From assembly GCA_009777725.1 (NCBI GenBank), contig WRLG01000007.1, positions 43,071-107,070 on the forward strand: a stretch of DNA of 64,000 bases, written 5' to 3'. The notes under the pieces were generated by a model. That model had not been told where the DNA came from. It ran no database searches and worked only from the letters and a program-made list of their open reading frames with translations. Origin of the DNA: Oscillospiraceae bacterium (GTDB taxonomy: Bacteria > Bacillota > Clostridia > Oscillospirales > Ruminococcaceae). Below are positions 29,658-40,679 of this stretch, piece by piece. The position numbers and the translations under genes are program-made. Position 1 is the stretch's first letter. Each line of letters starts with the position of its first letter.

Positions 29658-31733
29658 ATGAAAGCATTAAAACTTACGGCAGCTGCCTTATCAACAATAC
29701 TGATTATCCTGTTAGCGGGTTGCGCCGGGAGTGAGGGTAATGAATTAATTGAACTTCTTGAAGAGCATGACTATTCGAGAGAAATGAACGCCCGGAATAA
29801 TTCGGTTGCTGCACCGATTATTGAAACAACAGCCGACCATGACAATTACAGTGACGTTGACTACGACTTCGGCGGCACAATTAGCATGGGGAATACATCG
29901 GGGAATATTGTGAATAAAGGGCTTGCGGCTTTCGATGGTGAATGGATTTATTATTCCGACCCTGCTGACGGATACAGGCTTCGCAAAATGAGTATTGATG
30001 GTTCTGTCAACCAGCTTTTGAGCAATGAGCAAGCGATTAACATAAACGTATTAGACGGCATTGTGTATTTCACCTGCGTTAGTTTTAATAAATATGCTTA
30101 CAGGATTTTCCCCGATGGCACGGGTGAGGATGACTTCCCCGGCAATGATGCAAACTTTCTGACCGTTGCAGATGACGGTTGGTTTTACTATAGCCGCTAT
30201 CACGGTATTTACGCAAGGAATATAACCAACTACAGGAATAATATGGAACCGGGAGAATTTTATATAAACAGAATGATTTGGGATTGGGGCGATGAAATAA
30301 GCCTTGCAGACGGCAAAATCTTTTACATAAACAAAGAAAAAGACGCCCTCTATTCAATGGCTAGAGACGGCAAAAATGTCAGCCTTACAGCAGATGAAAG
30401 ATGTGCATATATCAACGCCGTTGACGGTTATGTTTATTACAGCAGTACAGATGAGGGCTTGAAGCTTTGCAAAATAAGCTATGACGGAACGGGCAAGACG
30501 GTTCTGTTAGATTACAGAACCGAGTATATCAACGTATCCGATGGGTTTATTTATTACAGTAGTTACGCGCCGGGCGAAAACGGTTCTTTATGGAGGATGC
30601 GTACCGACGGAACGGAGAAAACCAAAATCAGCAATGACAGATGCCGCTTTATCAATGTAATAGGGAATGTGGTTTTCTACAGCAATATGAATGACAGCGA
30701 CAGTCTTTATATGATTAGCACAAACGGCGAGGGGCGCAAAAGAGTAAACGGCAGAACAATTCCCGAACCCGGCAAAGAACCTTTTGTTTATAACCAAACC
30801 GCAGAGCAGATAACCACCACAGGCAATATTGCAAACAACGGTCTTGCCGCTTTTGACGGTGAATGGATTTACTACGCAGGCGATAACAGCCAACTTTACA
30901 AACGCCGCGCCGACGGCTCGGAAGAAACTCTTCTGAATAACGAAGAAAGCTTGCAAATCAATCTGCACGGCGAATGGATTTACTATGCAAACTCTGACGG
31001 TATTTACAGGATTCGCACTGACGGGGCGGAGAGAACAAAGCTCTCTTCAGTATACGCACGCAACATAACCATTACCGCAGACGGGATTTACTATATTGAT
31101 AACGCTGATTGGCATTCGTTATACAGAATAAATCATGACGGCACAGGCAAAGTTAAAATATCGGACGGAATTGCCGAAATGTCTGTTTACGATAATACAA
31201 TCTATTTCCGCTACTATGATTTGGAAAAAGACAATTATTATTATTCGGGTGCAATAGGCAAAATGAATCTTGACGGCTCTGGTAAAACCAAAGTTGCTGA
31301 TGTAGCGGCTGAAAAATTTCACGTATCGGGTGACTATATCTACTTTGTTGAGGAAATAGGGAGCGGAATGGCGAAGCGCAGTGTTTACAGAATGAATCTT
31401 GACGGCACAGATATAAAAGAAATATTCAACACAGGCAACAACTGGGCGATGTTTATCGATATTAATGCCGCCGATGACGGCTGGCTCTATTACAGCGGCA
31501 TTGAGCTAAACGGCGTATTCGGAATCGGAACAAGCTGCCCGCTCTACAAAATCCGCCCCGACGGAACGGGCAAGGTGCTGCTCGATGATGAATATATGCA
31601 ATATTACAATATTAACAAAGCGGGGGATTGGTTAGTCTGCACTGCATCCAGATGGGAGGGCGATGATGTCGTTGCCTATATTATCATGGTGCGTACAGAT
31701 GGTGCAGAAAAAATCGTATTAGGTTCGCGCTAG
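29658..31733 (+). CDS. Lipoprotein with repeated DUF5050-like beta-propeller blades
   Basis: Lipobox LLAGC; many WIYYxxxxDGxxLYRIRxDGT repeats. Confidence 0.85.
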   Translation: MKALKLTAAALSTILIILLAGCAGSEGNELIELLEEHDYSREMNARNNSVAAPIIETTADHDNYSDVDYDFGGTISMGNTSGNIVNKGLAAFDGEWIYYSDPADGYRLRKMSIDGSVNQLLSNEQAININVLDGIVYFTCVSFNKYAYRIFPDGTGEDDFPGNDANFLTVADDGWFYYSRYHGIYARNITNYRNNMEPGEFYINRMIWDWGDEISLADGKIFYINKEKDALYSMARDGKNVSLTADERCAYINAVDGYVYYSSTDEGLKLCKISYDGTGKTVLLDYRTEYINVSDGFIYYSSYAPGENGSLWRMRTDGTEKTKISNDRCRFINVIGNVVFYSNMNDSDSLYMISTNGEGRKRVNGRTIPEPGKEPFVYNQTAEQITTTGNIANNGLAAFDGEWIYYAGDNSQLYKRRADGSEETLLNNEESLQINLHGEWIYYANSDGIYRIRTDGAERTKLSSVYARNITITADGIYYIDNADWHSLYRINHDGTGKVKISDGIAEMSVYDNTIYFRYYDLEKDNYYYSGAIGKMNLDGSGKTKVADVAAEKFHVSGDYIYFVEEIGSGMAKRSVYRMNLDGTDIKEIFNTGNNWAMFIDINAADDGWLYYSGIELNGVFGIGTSCPLYKIRPDGTGKVLLDDEYMQYYNINKAGDWLVCTASRWEGDDVVAYIIMVRTDGAEKIVLGSR

Positions 31734-31739
31734 GTTCGC

Positions 31740-33818
31740 CTAACCCTTCAACTTAAACTGTGCAATCAATTCATCCAGCATATCGGCTTGACTGCTCATC
31801 TCTTGCGATACCGCCGAGGATTGCTGTGCCGTTACGGAATTTTGCTGGACTACTTGCGTAAATTCATTGACGGAAAGGTTTATTTGATTTATAGAAGCAG
31901 TCTGCTGACCTGATGATTCTGCTATTTCAGACAGAATTTTGTTGCTTTCCTCTATGCCGGATACAATTTCGCCTAAGCTTGCGGCAGTTTCACCGGCTAT
32001 CTGTGTACCAAGCTCCGCTTTTTCTACCGAATTAGCAATAAGGGTTGAGGTTTCTTTTGCGGATTCAGCACTTTTGGAAGCTAAATTGCGTACCTCCTCT
32101 GCAACAACAGCGAAGCCTTTACCCGCCGCCCCCGCTCTTGCCGCCTCAACTGCGGCGTTGAGGGCAAGTATATTAGTTTGAAATGCTATGTCGTCAATGG
32201 TCTTAATAACCGTGCTGATTCCTTGATTTGCACGGTTAATTTCATTAACCGCATTGACCATCTGCTTCATTTGATTTGTCCCTTTTTCGGCGTTTTGCAT
32301 GATTGTGTATGCAAGGCTGGCGGCTTCACCGGTTCTTTTGGCATTTTCTTCGGTTTTGCTTGAAACTTCGGTAATTGTAGCCGATAGCTGCTGTAAAGTT
32401 TCGGCTTGCTGTGTTGAAGCATCCGCCAAATGGCTTGAACCGTCGGAAATTCGTTTTGAACCCTCGGTAACTAACGCGGCTGATTTGTGAATATCGTTAA
32501 ACATGGCATTGAGGCTCTCAACGACCTTTCTCAGAGAAATACCGATTGTATCTTTTTCGGAAATAACCTCAACATCAATCGCCAAATTCCCGTTTGCAAC
32601 GCTTGCCAATTCTTCGGATACGTAAATAATCCTGTCCATATAGCTGTCGCAATCGGTAATCAGCTGCCCTATTTCATCACCGTTCTCTTTGAATCGGTTA
32701 AACATTGCGTTAACCTCATCCGAGCAGGTAATTTCGCCCGTCGTCGCCGCGCGCTTGAAAAATTTGGCAGTTTCGACAATAGGTTTGAGCATACGCCCCG
32801 TGAAGTTGTAGATTGCGGCAGGGATCAATATAATCATAAGTAAAGCTATAATAACAAGAAACAATAATATCCTGTCAGCTTGAGCGTTTACTTCCGATAA
32901 CGGGACGACTACCGACAGGTAATACGTTTCATTATTATAATCAAAATTAACAGGTGTTGTTAAAACCATGCTGTTTTTTCCGTTTACGCCTGATTTCACA
33001 TTTGCAAACACACCCGAATCAGGTGAACTCGGATAATCCAATCCTGCTGACTTCTTATTTGTCATCCAATCGTTAGGATCGGGTGCATAAACAATTGTTC
33101 CTTCATTATCGGAAAGAACAATATAGCCTGTATCGAAAATTTTCTGCTCCGAAAAAAAGTCACTGATAAGCTCAAGAGCAATATCAACGCCCAAAACGCC
33201 GAGTTTTTCACCGTTTTGTGTTGTAATCGGTGCGGCAATCGTTACCATATCAATGGCAATTCCGTCTATAACATCTCTGTAAGGCGGCAAAACGGTTAAT
33301 CTGCCCGTATTGAAAGGTTCTGAATAATAAGGTTCGTCGTATGCTTCAAGGTCGTCGGGTTCTGTCAGCGGGATAAAGTTAGCCTGTCCGTTATCGTATT
33401 CAATGAAGCCTTCAAAATGCCGCCCGTCGGGATATGTACCGTAATCGGTGTTCATGTATTCGGCGGCTCTGTCATCGAATTTATCCTCATCAAACATAAA
33501 CCAAAAGCCGCTTAAAAAATCCGCACTCTGCGTAAGCGACTCCATATAGGCGACAAATTCTTCACGGCTGATGATTTGCTCACTCACCGTATGGGCAGTC
33601 TGCCGGACATTGGCGTTGAGAAAAACGGTGGGAACGTCAAAGGTGTTTGACACCAACAGGCTGAGATGCTTTGAAATATCCGTGAGTTTCTCCTGTGCAT
33701 CGCTCGCTGCTTTCGTGTGTGTTGAGATAAATACAAATACGGTAATTACGGCTATTCCCAAAAATACCAACACAGCTAAAATCAAGCTTATTTTTGTTTT
33801 AAGACTGCGAGACCTCAT
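31740..33818 (-). CDS. Methyl-accepting chemotaxis protein (dCache sensor)
   Basis: Extracellular Cache region, TM, signalling hairpin [40 protein letters not shown]. Confidence 0.95.
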   Translation of the reverse strand: MRSRSLKTKISLILAVLVFLGIAVITVFVFISTHTKAASDAQEKLTDISKHLSLLVSNTFDVPTVFLNANVRQTAHTVSEQIISREEFVAYMESLTQSADFLSGFWFMFDEDKFDDRAAEYMNTDYGTYPDGRHFEGFIEYDNGQANFIPLTEPDDLEAYDEPYYSEPFNTGRLTVLPPYRDVIDGIAIDMVTIAAPITTQNGEKLGVLGVDIALELISDFFSEQKIFDTGYIVLSDNEGTIVYAPDPNDWMTNKKSAGLDYPSSPDSGVFANVKSGVNGKNSMVLTTPVNFDYNNETYYLSVVVPLSEVNAQADRILLFLVIIALLMIILIPAAIYNFTGRMLKPIVETAKFFKRAATTGEITCSDEVNAMFNRFKENGDEIGQLITDCDSYMDRIIYVSEELASVANGNLAIDVEVISEKDTIGISLRKVVESLNAMFNDIHKSAALVTEGSKRISDGSSHLADASTQQAETLQQLSATITEVSSKTEENAKRTGEAASLAYTIMQNAEKGTNQMKQMVNAVNEINRANQGISTVIKTIDDIAFQTNILALNAAVEAARAGAAGKGFAVVAEEVRNLASKSAESAKETSTLIANSVEKAELGTQIAGETAASLGEIVSGIEESNKILSEIAESSGQQTASINQINLSVNEFTQVVQQNSVTAQQSSAVSQEMSSQADMLDELIAQFKLKG

Positions 33819-33923
33819 AAAAAAATACCCTCCATTATTTTAAATGCGTTTTTCGACTATTATATCATACTATATAAAGCCGACAAAAACAAGGAACATT
33901 GGCGGGTACTTTTATATTTTTGA

Positions 33924-35567
33924 TTAAAGATTAATGACTCCTATAAACTGAACCTCATAAAGCCCCGTAACCGGGTCGCGGCTTTCACTGTCTGCGAAAA
34001 TGCCTTTCCCCGAAGGCAAAACCGCCGCTTCATTCCGTCTTATTTTGCGCCCTAAAGTAATTTCAGCTGTTTTAATCACCTTTTTAAACTGTTCATTTGT
34101 CCCTGTTTTTAAGAAGTCGGGCAGGTCCCCGTATTTTACCGCTCTGAACCAATCGTAAATCATGCACTCGCGCAGTTGAGCCTCGTCAACGCCTTTCAGT
34201 TTGCGGCAGAGGATATATATCTGCTCCGCATAATATTTGAGCGGTACGCCGTAAGCGGGAGCGGCTTCGCCTATTGTCTGAAACAGTGCAAACGGGCGGA
34301 TTTCCGCCGCCCCCGCTATATACCTAAGTGTTGATAAAAACCGCCCCTTATTATAGGTATTTCTAAGCGCGTCCTCCGCTTGCTTAATCATCTTCAAATC
34401 CGAAGTGCTGAGCCAAGGACTGCTGATGATTTCATAAGGCGGTTCTTTTGAATAAACGATAGAAGTATTCTGCTCCCGAATCTTACTGCCGTGAAGAAGC
34501 TTTAAAAAGCCGAGTTGTAAGTTATGCGCGTTTAACGCATATGCGCGCTCAAAGCTGTTTTTAAAATCAGACAGTGTTTCAAGGGGAAGCCCCGCGATTA
34601 AGTCAATATGGATATGAATATTTTGATGACTTAGCAAGGCGCGTATATTTTCCTCCGCCCGCGTCAAATCCGTCTGCCTGCAAACGGCTTTAAGCGCGGG
34701 CTCAAAGAAGCTTTGCAGACCTATTTCAAACTGGATTCGCCCCGGCGGCGCGGTTGCTAAAAGCTCAATTGTCCGCCCGTCAAACAAATCCGCCGCCGCT
34801 TCAAAGTGAAAACATCTTGAAGTATTAAGCCCTATGATATATTCAAACAACTCATATGCGCGTTTGGGGGAGCAATTAAATGTCCTGTCCGTAAATTTAA
34901 TGACCTTTGCGTTAGATTCCGCCAGCTTGCGGATTTGCTCCTTAGCCGTTTCAAGCGGCAAAAATTTTACCTCACTGCCGCCCGATAAGCAGTAGGCACA
35001 ACTGAAAGGGCAACCCCGCGATGTTTCAATATACGCGATTCTGCCGTTAAGCTCGTCTGAAAAGCTTTCAAAATCGGGGGTGATAAAGCTTTTGCTCGGC
35101 TTTACTTCCGCGTTGCAGAATACTAAGCCGTCTTTTTTAAAGCATAAGCCGGGGATTTTGTTGAGGGAGGTTTTATTGGCAAGCGCGTCAAGAAGCGCGG
35201 GGAAGCTTTGCTCACCCTCGCCTTGAAGCACAAAATCAGCACCCGCTTCAAGCCAATATTCGGCGTTGTGAGCGGCTTCGGGTCCGCCCGGAACCAAAGC
35301 CGTTTCCGGCATAAGGCTGCGAAATAATTTCAAAAGCCCCGTCACCATGCCCGCGTTCCAGATGTAGGTTGAAATGCCTACCAGAACGGGGTTATGAGCC
35401 GTCACCAAGTCGGCGATGTCGTAAAAGCCTTGGTTTATATTCGCTTCAATAACAATAACCTCGTGCGCCGTCTTGGAATACCGCGAAACGCCCTCCGCCA
35501 GAACCCGCGCCGACAAAGAGGTATGAATATATTTGGCATTAATTGCCAGAATCACTACTTTTTTCAT
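33924..35567 (-). CDS. B12-binding-domain radical SAM protein (DUF4080)
   Basis: Cobalamin-type N-terminus, YIETSRGCPFSCAYCLSG (CxxxCxxC), DUF4080-like C-terminus. Confidence 0.9.
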   Translation of the reverse strand: MKKVVILAINAKYIHTSLSARVLAEGVSRYSKTAHEVIVIEANINQGFYDIADLVTAHNPVLVGISTYIWNAGMVTGLLKLFRSLMPETALVPGGPEAAHNAEYWLEAGADFVLQGEGEQSFPALLDALANKTSLNKIPGLCFKKDGLVFCNAEVKPSKSFITPDFESFSDELNGRIAYIETSRGCPFSCAYCLSGGSEVKFLPLETAKEQIRKLAESNAKVIKFTDRTFNCSPKRAYELFEYIIGLNTSRCFHFEAAADLFDGRTIELLATAPPGRIQFEIGLQSFFEPALKAVCRQTDLTRAEENIRALLSHQNIHIHIDLIAGLPLETLSDFKNSFERAYALNAHNLQLGFLKLLHGSKIREQNTSIVYSKEPPYEIISSPWLSTSDLKMIKQAEDALRNTYNKGRFLSTLRYIAGAAEIRPFALFQTIGEAAPAYGVPLKYYAEQIYILCRKLKGVDEAQLRECMIYDWFRAVKYGDLPDFLKTGTNEQFKKVIKTAEITLGRKIRRNEAAVLPSGKGIFADSESRDPVTGLYEVQFIGVINL

Positions 35568-35806
35568 GATTTAATTTTAACACAATACTCAAATTAAAGT
35601 CAAGCTGTCATTTATTAGAAAATATTGCAAATTATTTGTGAAGAAATGATATATTACTCAAAATTTTGGTAATAATAAATAAATTTTATACTTATTCACT
35701 ACTATTTATGTGAACAAATGCTATTGACATTTGTTTAAAATAATGTTAGAATTATTATACAGAACGATTACACATAAGAAAAAGAAAAAAGAGGAGGAAA
35801 TTTTTT

Positions 35807-37564
35807 ATGTCAAGAAGATTCAAGGCATTACTCAGCGGAGTACTTGCGGCGGCAATGGTATTGTCACTGCTGGCAATCCCCGTAAACGCGCAGCCGAGGC
35901 TGAACCGCACCAGTGCATCCATCACGGTCGGCTTCGTGGGGAGCTTAACGGTATCGGGTGCTACAGACACTGTTCGGTGGACATCAAGCAACACAAACGT
36001 AGTTCTTGTAAACTCGCGCGGTCAGATTAAGGGCGTAGGGGTAGGCAGTGCCATGGTTACGGCAACCACGGGCGGCACGAGATTAAACTGCGCGATTACA
36101 GTTACGGCGGGAAGAATTACCCCGGGGGTATCCAGCGTAACAATGTCCAAGGGTGATTCCACCAAGGTTAACCTCAACGTAAGAATGGCAAGACCCCGCT
36201 CACTCGCGGCTTCAAGCTCCGACAGAAATGTTGCTACGGCAAGCTGGAGCGGTGCTGCGTGGGATGGCGACAATATCCAAGTAACCATTAACGCAAGAGA
36301 AAACGGCACAGCAACCATAAGGGTTTACGCCAAGGAAAACCCCAATGCTGTTTTCTGCGATATTCAAGTGAGAGTAGGCTCGGGAACAAGCGACCTTATC
36401 ATTTTACCGCAAAGCGACACGGTTAACGTAGACATAGGGCAGACGACTGCTTTCCGCGTCGGAACATCACAGCCTAACGCGGTAAATGTAACCTCGGCAA
36501 ATCCTGCCATAGCAACGGCGACCTTAGGCACTTCAAGCGGCACTGCCACAAATATCAATATCAGAGGAATAGCTGCAGGTAATACAACTATCCGCATAGT
36601 GGATAAAAACAATGCAAGCAACTTTGCCGATGTAAGAGTAACCGTAGCGGGCTCGTCAAATCAGTATTACACCGCCACCATTCTGCGCCCGACACCCCTT
36701 ACACCCTCCGACCAGGTACTTACCTTTACAGAGGGCAACATCACAAGGTATATGCTCGTTCCCTCGGGTTATGACGCGGCGTTGGCGAATACTGCCTTTG
36801 CAAGCGCGCTGAATATCTATAACTATTATATCGTTTATTCGCAAAGACCGCCTACGAGAGCAACAGGCGACACGGTAAGAAACTTTACCGCAAACATAAA
36901 TAACAGAAATGAAGCGCGCTTCATCCTTGTCCCGAGAAACCCGGACGAAGCCCAGCTTGCAACCGCGCAAGCCGACTATACCAAGGTGTGGGAATATCAC
37001 ACCATATACAACATCCGCCCGACGACAAGGGTTAACTCCGACAGAATTGAACAATGGACAATTACCGACGAAAACAACAGGAATGTTCAAAGGTACATGC
37101 TCGTACCCAATTGGGATAACGGTTACGCGCAACAGCTGATTGATGAGGATAGGAACAACAGTTCCAGCTTTACTCATTATACGATGCTTAACAGCTACCC
37201 GGCTAATGTATCAAACAGCGATTTAGTTCTCCATTGGACGAGTATAAACAACAATTCAAGCAACGTAACACGCTATATGGTTGTTCCGCGCAACACATGG
37301 AATACCAGAATTGAAGCGAACAACGCAGCGATTAACCGCCCCAATTCTCCTTTGCCGCACTTCACCAATACGCTTTACTTAAACCCAATCTCAGGGATGA
37401 CCGGTATGCCCTACAATCTTGTACAATTAAACGTAGTAGGGAGTACATCAAACAGCCCCGGATATATCTATGTTGCCCAAGGGGTTAACAATGACAACGT
37501 ATTAGCCGGAATCATATCTAACGCAGTCCAAAACAGAGTGAATAACTCAGTTCAAATCGACTAA
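35807..37564 (+). CDS. Secreted Ig-like (BIG2) protein with a C-terminal novel-looking repeat
   Basis: Signal peptide; SITVGFVGSLTVSGATDTVRWTSSNTNVVLV BIG2-like modules; four ~57-aa RYMLVP repeats. Confidence 0.75.
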   Translation: MSRRFKALLSGVLAAAMVLSLLAIPVNAQPRLNRTSASITVGFVGSLTVSGATDTVRWTSSNTNVVLVNSRGQIKGVGVGSAMVTATTGGTRLNCAITVTAGRITPGVSSVTMSKGDSTKVNLNVRMARPRSLAASSSDRNVATASWSGAAWDGDNIQVTINARENGTATIRVYAKENPNAVFCDIQVRVGSGTSDLIILPQSDTVNVDIGQTTAFRVGTSQPNAVNVTSANPAIATATLGTSSGTATNINIRGIAAGNTTIRIVDKNNASNFADVRVTVAGSSNQYYTATILRPTPLTPSDQVLTFTEGNITRYMLVPSGYDAALANTAFASALNIYNYYIVYSQRPPTRATGDTVRNFTANINNRNEARFILVPRNPDEAQLATAQADYTKVWEYHTIYNIRPTTRVNSDRIEQWTITDENNRNVQRYMLVPNWDNGYAQQLIDEDRNNSSSFTHYTMLNSYPANVSNSDLVLHWTSINNNSSNVTRYMVVPRNTWNTRIEANNAAINRPNSPLPHFTNTLYLNPISGMTGMPYNLVQLNVVGSTSNSPGYIYVAQGVNNDNVLAGIISNAVQNRVNNSVQID

Positions 37565-37576
37565 CAAAATAACAAT

Positions 37577-37614
37577 AAAAACCCCGCCGGATTTAAATAC
37601 CCGGCGGGGTTTTT
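37577..37614. terminator. Bidirectional intrinsic terminator
   Basis: AAAACCCCGCCGG-ATTTAAATAC-CCGGCGGGGTTTTT. Confidence 0.9.
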
Positions 37615-37625
37615 ATTAAAGAATT

Positions 37626-38624
37626 TTATTTAGATGCCTCTTCAACCGCAACAGCACAAGCAACAGTCGCGCCTACCATCGGGTTGTTACCCATACCGAT
37701 TAAGCCCATCATCTCAACGTGAGCCGGAACGGAGGAAGAGCCTGCGAATTGTGCGTCCCCGTGCATACGACCCATTGAGTCGGTCATGCCGTAGGAAGCA
37801 GGACCTGCCGCCATATTATCGGGGTGCAGGGTGCGCCCTGTTCCGCCGCCGGACGCAACGGAGAAGTAGCCCTTACCGTTTTCTGTAGCCCATTTCTTAT
37901 ATGTTCCTGCTACAAGGTGCTGGAAGCGGGTGGGGTTGGTAGAATTTCCCGTAATGGAAACGTCGGTTTTCTCATGCTTCATAATCGCTACGCCCTCTAA
38001 AACATCGTTACAGCCGTAAACCTTTACCTTTGCTTTTTCACCGCTTGAATAAGGCTTTTCGGAAACGATTTTAAGCTCGCCCGTATCAAAGCAATATTCC
38101 GTATTCACATATGTAAAGCCGTTTATGCGCGATATAATCATAGCCGCATCTTTACCCAAGCCGTTTAAGAAAACACGGAGCGGGGTGCTTCTTGCTTTGT
38201 TCGCCGTTCTGGCAATTCCGATTGCGCCCTCAGCCGCCGCAAAGGATTCATGCCCTGCTAAAAAGCAGAAGCAATCGGTTTCCTCCCGAAGCAGCATAGC
38301 CCCCAAATTACCGTGCCCCAAGCCAACATCTCTTTGCTCCGCTACAGAGCCGGGTATACAAAACGCCTGCAACCCTATTCCAATCGCCTCTGCGGCATCA
38401 GCCGCTTTGGTTAAGCCTTTTTTAAAGGCAATCGCCGTGCCCAGAGTATACGCCCAAACAGCGTTTTCAAATGCAATCGGCTGAATACCCTTGACAATTT
38501 TATCAACATCAACCCCCTTGGACTTACAAAAGTCCGCAGTTTCGTCAATATTTCCGAAGCCGTATTCCTTTAAGCAAGCCTCGATTTTCGGCATACGCCT
38601 TTCTTGACCCTCAAACTTAGCCAT
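37626..38624 (-). CDS. GGGtGRT protein
   Basis: Contains the eponymous VASGGGTGRTLHPDNMAAGPASYGMTDSMGRMHGDAQFAGSSSVPAHVEMMG. Confidence 0.9.
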   Translation of the reverse strand: MAKFEGQERRMPKIEACLKEYGFGNIDETADFCKSKGVDVDKIVKGIQPIAFENAVWAYTLGTAIAFKKGLTKAADAAEAIGIGLQAFCIPGSVAEQRDVGLGHGNLGAMLLREETDCFCFLAGHESFAAAEGAIGIARTANKARSTPLRVFLNGLGKDAAMIISRINGFTYVNTEYCFDTGELKIVSEKPYSSGEKAKVKVYGCNDVLEGVAIMKHEKTDVSITGNSTNPTRFQHLVAGTYKKWATENGKGYFSVASGGGTGRTLHPDNMAAGPASYGMTDSMGRMHGDAQFAGSSSVPAHVEMMGLIGMGNNPMVGATVACAVAVEEASK

Positions 38625-38692
38625 TTATATAATCTTCCTTCCCTATCAATTTAAAAAGTGCACAGGAACTTGTCCGCATTACCGAAAGCTCC

Positions 38693-39394
38693 TTATTCCT
38701 CTCTGGGGTCTATGTACTTAACCGCGCCATCCTCTTTAGAGTAACGACCATAGGTTCCTATGTTGTTATTGTAGGCATCCTTCGGGTCAGCACCGCGGCG
38801 AATATCCTCCAGCATTTTGCCTACCTTTACGAATTGATACCCGCAGGGCTGGTTGTCTGCATCAACGGCGACCTTTAGGATATAGCCCTCAGCCATTTCA
38901 AGGTAGCGAACTCCCTTAGCTCCCGTTGAAAAAATCGTGCCGACCTGCGAGCGCAAGCCCTTGCCCAAGTCCTCCAGCCCCGCGCCGATGGGTAAGCCGC
39001 CCTCGGAGAATGCGGTTTGGGTGCGCCCGTAAGCGATTTGAAGGAACAATTCGCGCATTGCGACATTAATCGCGTCGCAAACCAAGTCTGAATTTAAGGC
39101 TTCAAGTATGGTTTTGCCCGGCAGGATTTCGCCCGCCATAGCCGCCGAATGGGTCATGCCGGAGCAGCCTAAGGTTTCAACCAAAGCCTCCTCGATAATG
39201 CCGTTTTTTACGTTAAGGGTAAGCTTGCAGCAGCCCTGCTGCGGAGCGCACCAGCCAACTCCGTGAGTAAGTCCCGAAATATCCTTAACCTCATAGGCTT
39301 TAACCCACGAGCCCTCCTCGGGAATCGGCGCAGGTCCGTGGTTAGGACCCTTTGAGAGCTTACACATTCTCTCAACCTCATGCGAATACATCAT
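38693..39394 (-). CDS. NifU-like iron-sulfur scaffold family protein
   Basis: LNVKNGIIEEALVETLGCSGMTHSAAMAGEILPGKTILEAL; upstream of GGGtGRT. Confidence 0.8.
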   Translation of the reverse strand: MMYSHEVERMCKLSKGPNHGPAPIPEEGSWVKAYEVKDISGLTHGVGWCAPQQGCCKLTLNVKNGIIEEALVETLGCSGMTHSAAMAGEILPGKTILEALNSDLVCDAINVAMRELFLQIAYGRTQTAFSEGGLPIGAGLEDLGKGLRSQVGTIFSTGAKGVRYLEMAEGYILKVAVDADNQPCGYQFVKVGKMLEDIRRGADPKDAYNNNIGTYGRYSKEDGAVKYIDPREE

Positions 39395-39506
39395 AATCAG
39401 TACATAGCTCCTTTCAACAAAGTATAAATATATTATATAACATCTAAGGGAATAAATCAAGTTAATTTGTAAAAGATATTAAAAAAATAAAATAAGCTAT
39501 TAAGGA

Positions 39507-40247
39507 ATGAATATAATGCCGATTATACAAAACGAGCCGGATGAAATCATTGAGGAAAATACCCCGACGAAGGAACAGCTTGAAAAAGCCGAGCTAATCG
39601 AAAACACCGGCGAGGTGGTTGTGCAAAATGCAAAGCATTTAATCCACTGCCTTACGGTTATCGGACAGGTTGAGGGGCATTATTTATTGCCCGAAACGAA
39701 CAAAACCACCAAATACGAGCACATCATGCCCGCACTGGTCGCGATTGAGCAGGACCGCTCCATAGAGGGACTGCTCATCATCTTGAATACCGTCGGCGGC
39801 GATGTCGAAGCAGGGCTTGCCATAGCGGAAATCATAGCGGGGATGAAAACGCCTACCGTATCAATTGTCGTAGGGGGAGGACATTCCATTGGTGTGCCCC
39901 TTGCCGTTGCCGCGAAGCGTTCCTTTATCGTCCCCAGCGCGACGATGACGATTCACCCCGTCAGAATGAGCGGCACGGTGGTTGGCGTTCCCCAGACATT
40001 TTATTATTTTAACAAAATGCAGGAGCGCATAATTAATTTTGTAACGCGGCACAGCGGAATTACCCCCGAGCGGTTTAACGAGCTTCTTATGAACACGGGC
40101 GAACTGGTCATGGACGTAGGCACGACAATTAACGGCAACGATGCGGTAAGCGAGGGGCTAATCGACAGCTTAGGAGGGCTTTCGGACGCGATAGGGGCTT
40201 TATATGACATGATTGAGAATACGCAGATGCGATATACTATACTATAA
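39507..40247 (+). CDS. ClpP-like/TepA-type protease
   Basis: [52 protein letters not shown] (catalytic Ser) and MTIHPVR. Confidence 0.88.
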   Translation: MNIMPIIQNEPDEIIEENTPTKEQLEKAELIENTGEVVVQNAKHLIHCLTVIGQVEGHYLLPETNKTTKYEHIMPALVAIEQDRSIEGLLIILNTVGGDVEAGLAIAEIIAGMKTPTVSIVVGGGHSIGVPLAVAAKRSFIVPSATMTIHPVRMSGTVVGVPQTFYYFNKMQERIINFVTRHSGITPERFNELLMNTGELVMDVGTTINGNDAVSEGLIDSLGGLSDAIGALYDMIENTQMRYTIL

Positions 40248-40282
40248 AAAGAATGGCTAAAAAATTGTAGGTTCTTACAAAT

Positions 40283-40358
40283 TTAACCCGAAACGAATTT
40301 TACGGCGCGGATAATAAAATTTTGATAAAAAAATACCCAAGTTTTCGTTTCGGGTTAA
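40283..40358. repeat. Inverted repeat downstream of the ClpP-like gene
   Basis: TTAACCCGAAACGAA ... TTCGTTTCGGGTTAA, perfect 15-bp arms. Confidence 0.7.
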
Positions 40359-40679
40359 TAAAATTAATAGCTTTTTGAAGTGTTAGACCCCAATATTACA
40401 TGCTAAAAATACATTTTATGGAATTTATTAACCGAATTTCACAAAATACGACCGAATTCCACAAAGTGCTTGACATAATGTTTTTTTGTGGTATAATTAT
40501 AAGTACGTTTTTCGGATTATTAAGAGTTGGGTAAAAAAGCTTAAATATTTTGGTAAAAATGCCCAAAATTTAAGCATTGACATAATCAGTATTTTTTGAT
40601 ATACTTATATTATGATGTGTAAAGCAACTCTTTTTAAAAAACGAATATAATATTATAATTTTGAAAGAGTGATTGATAA

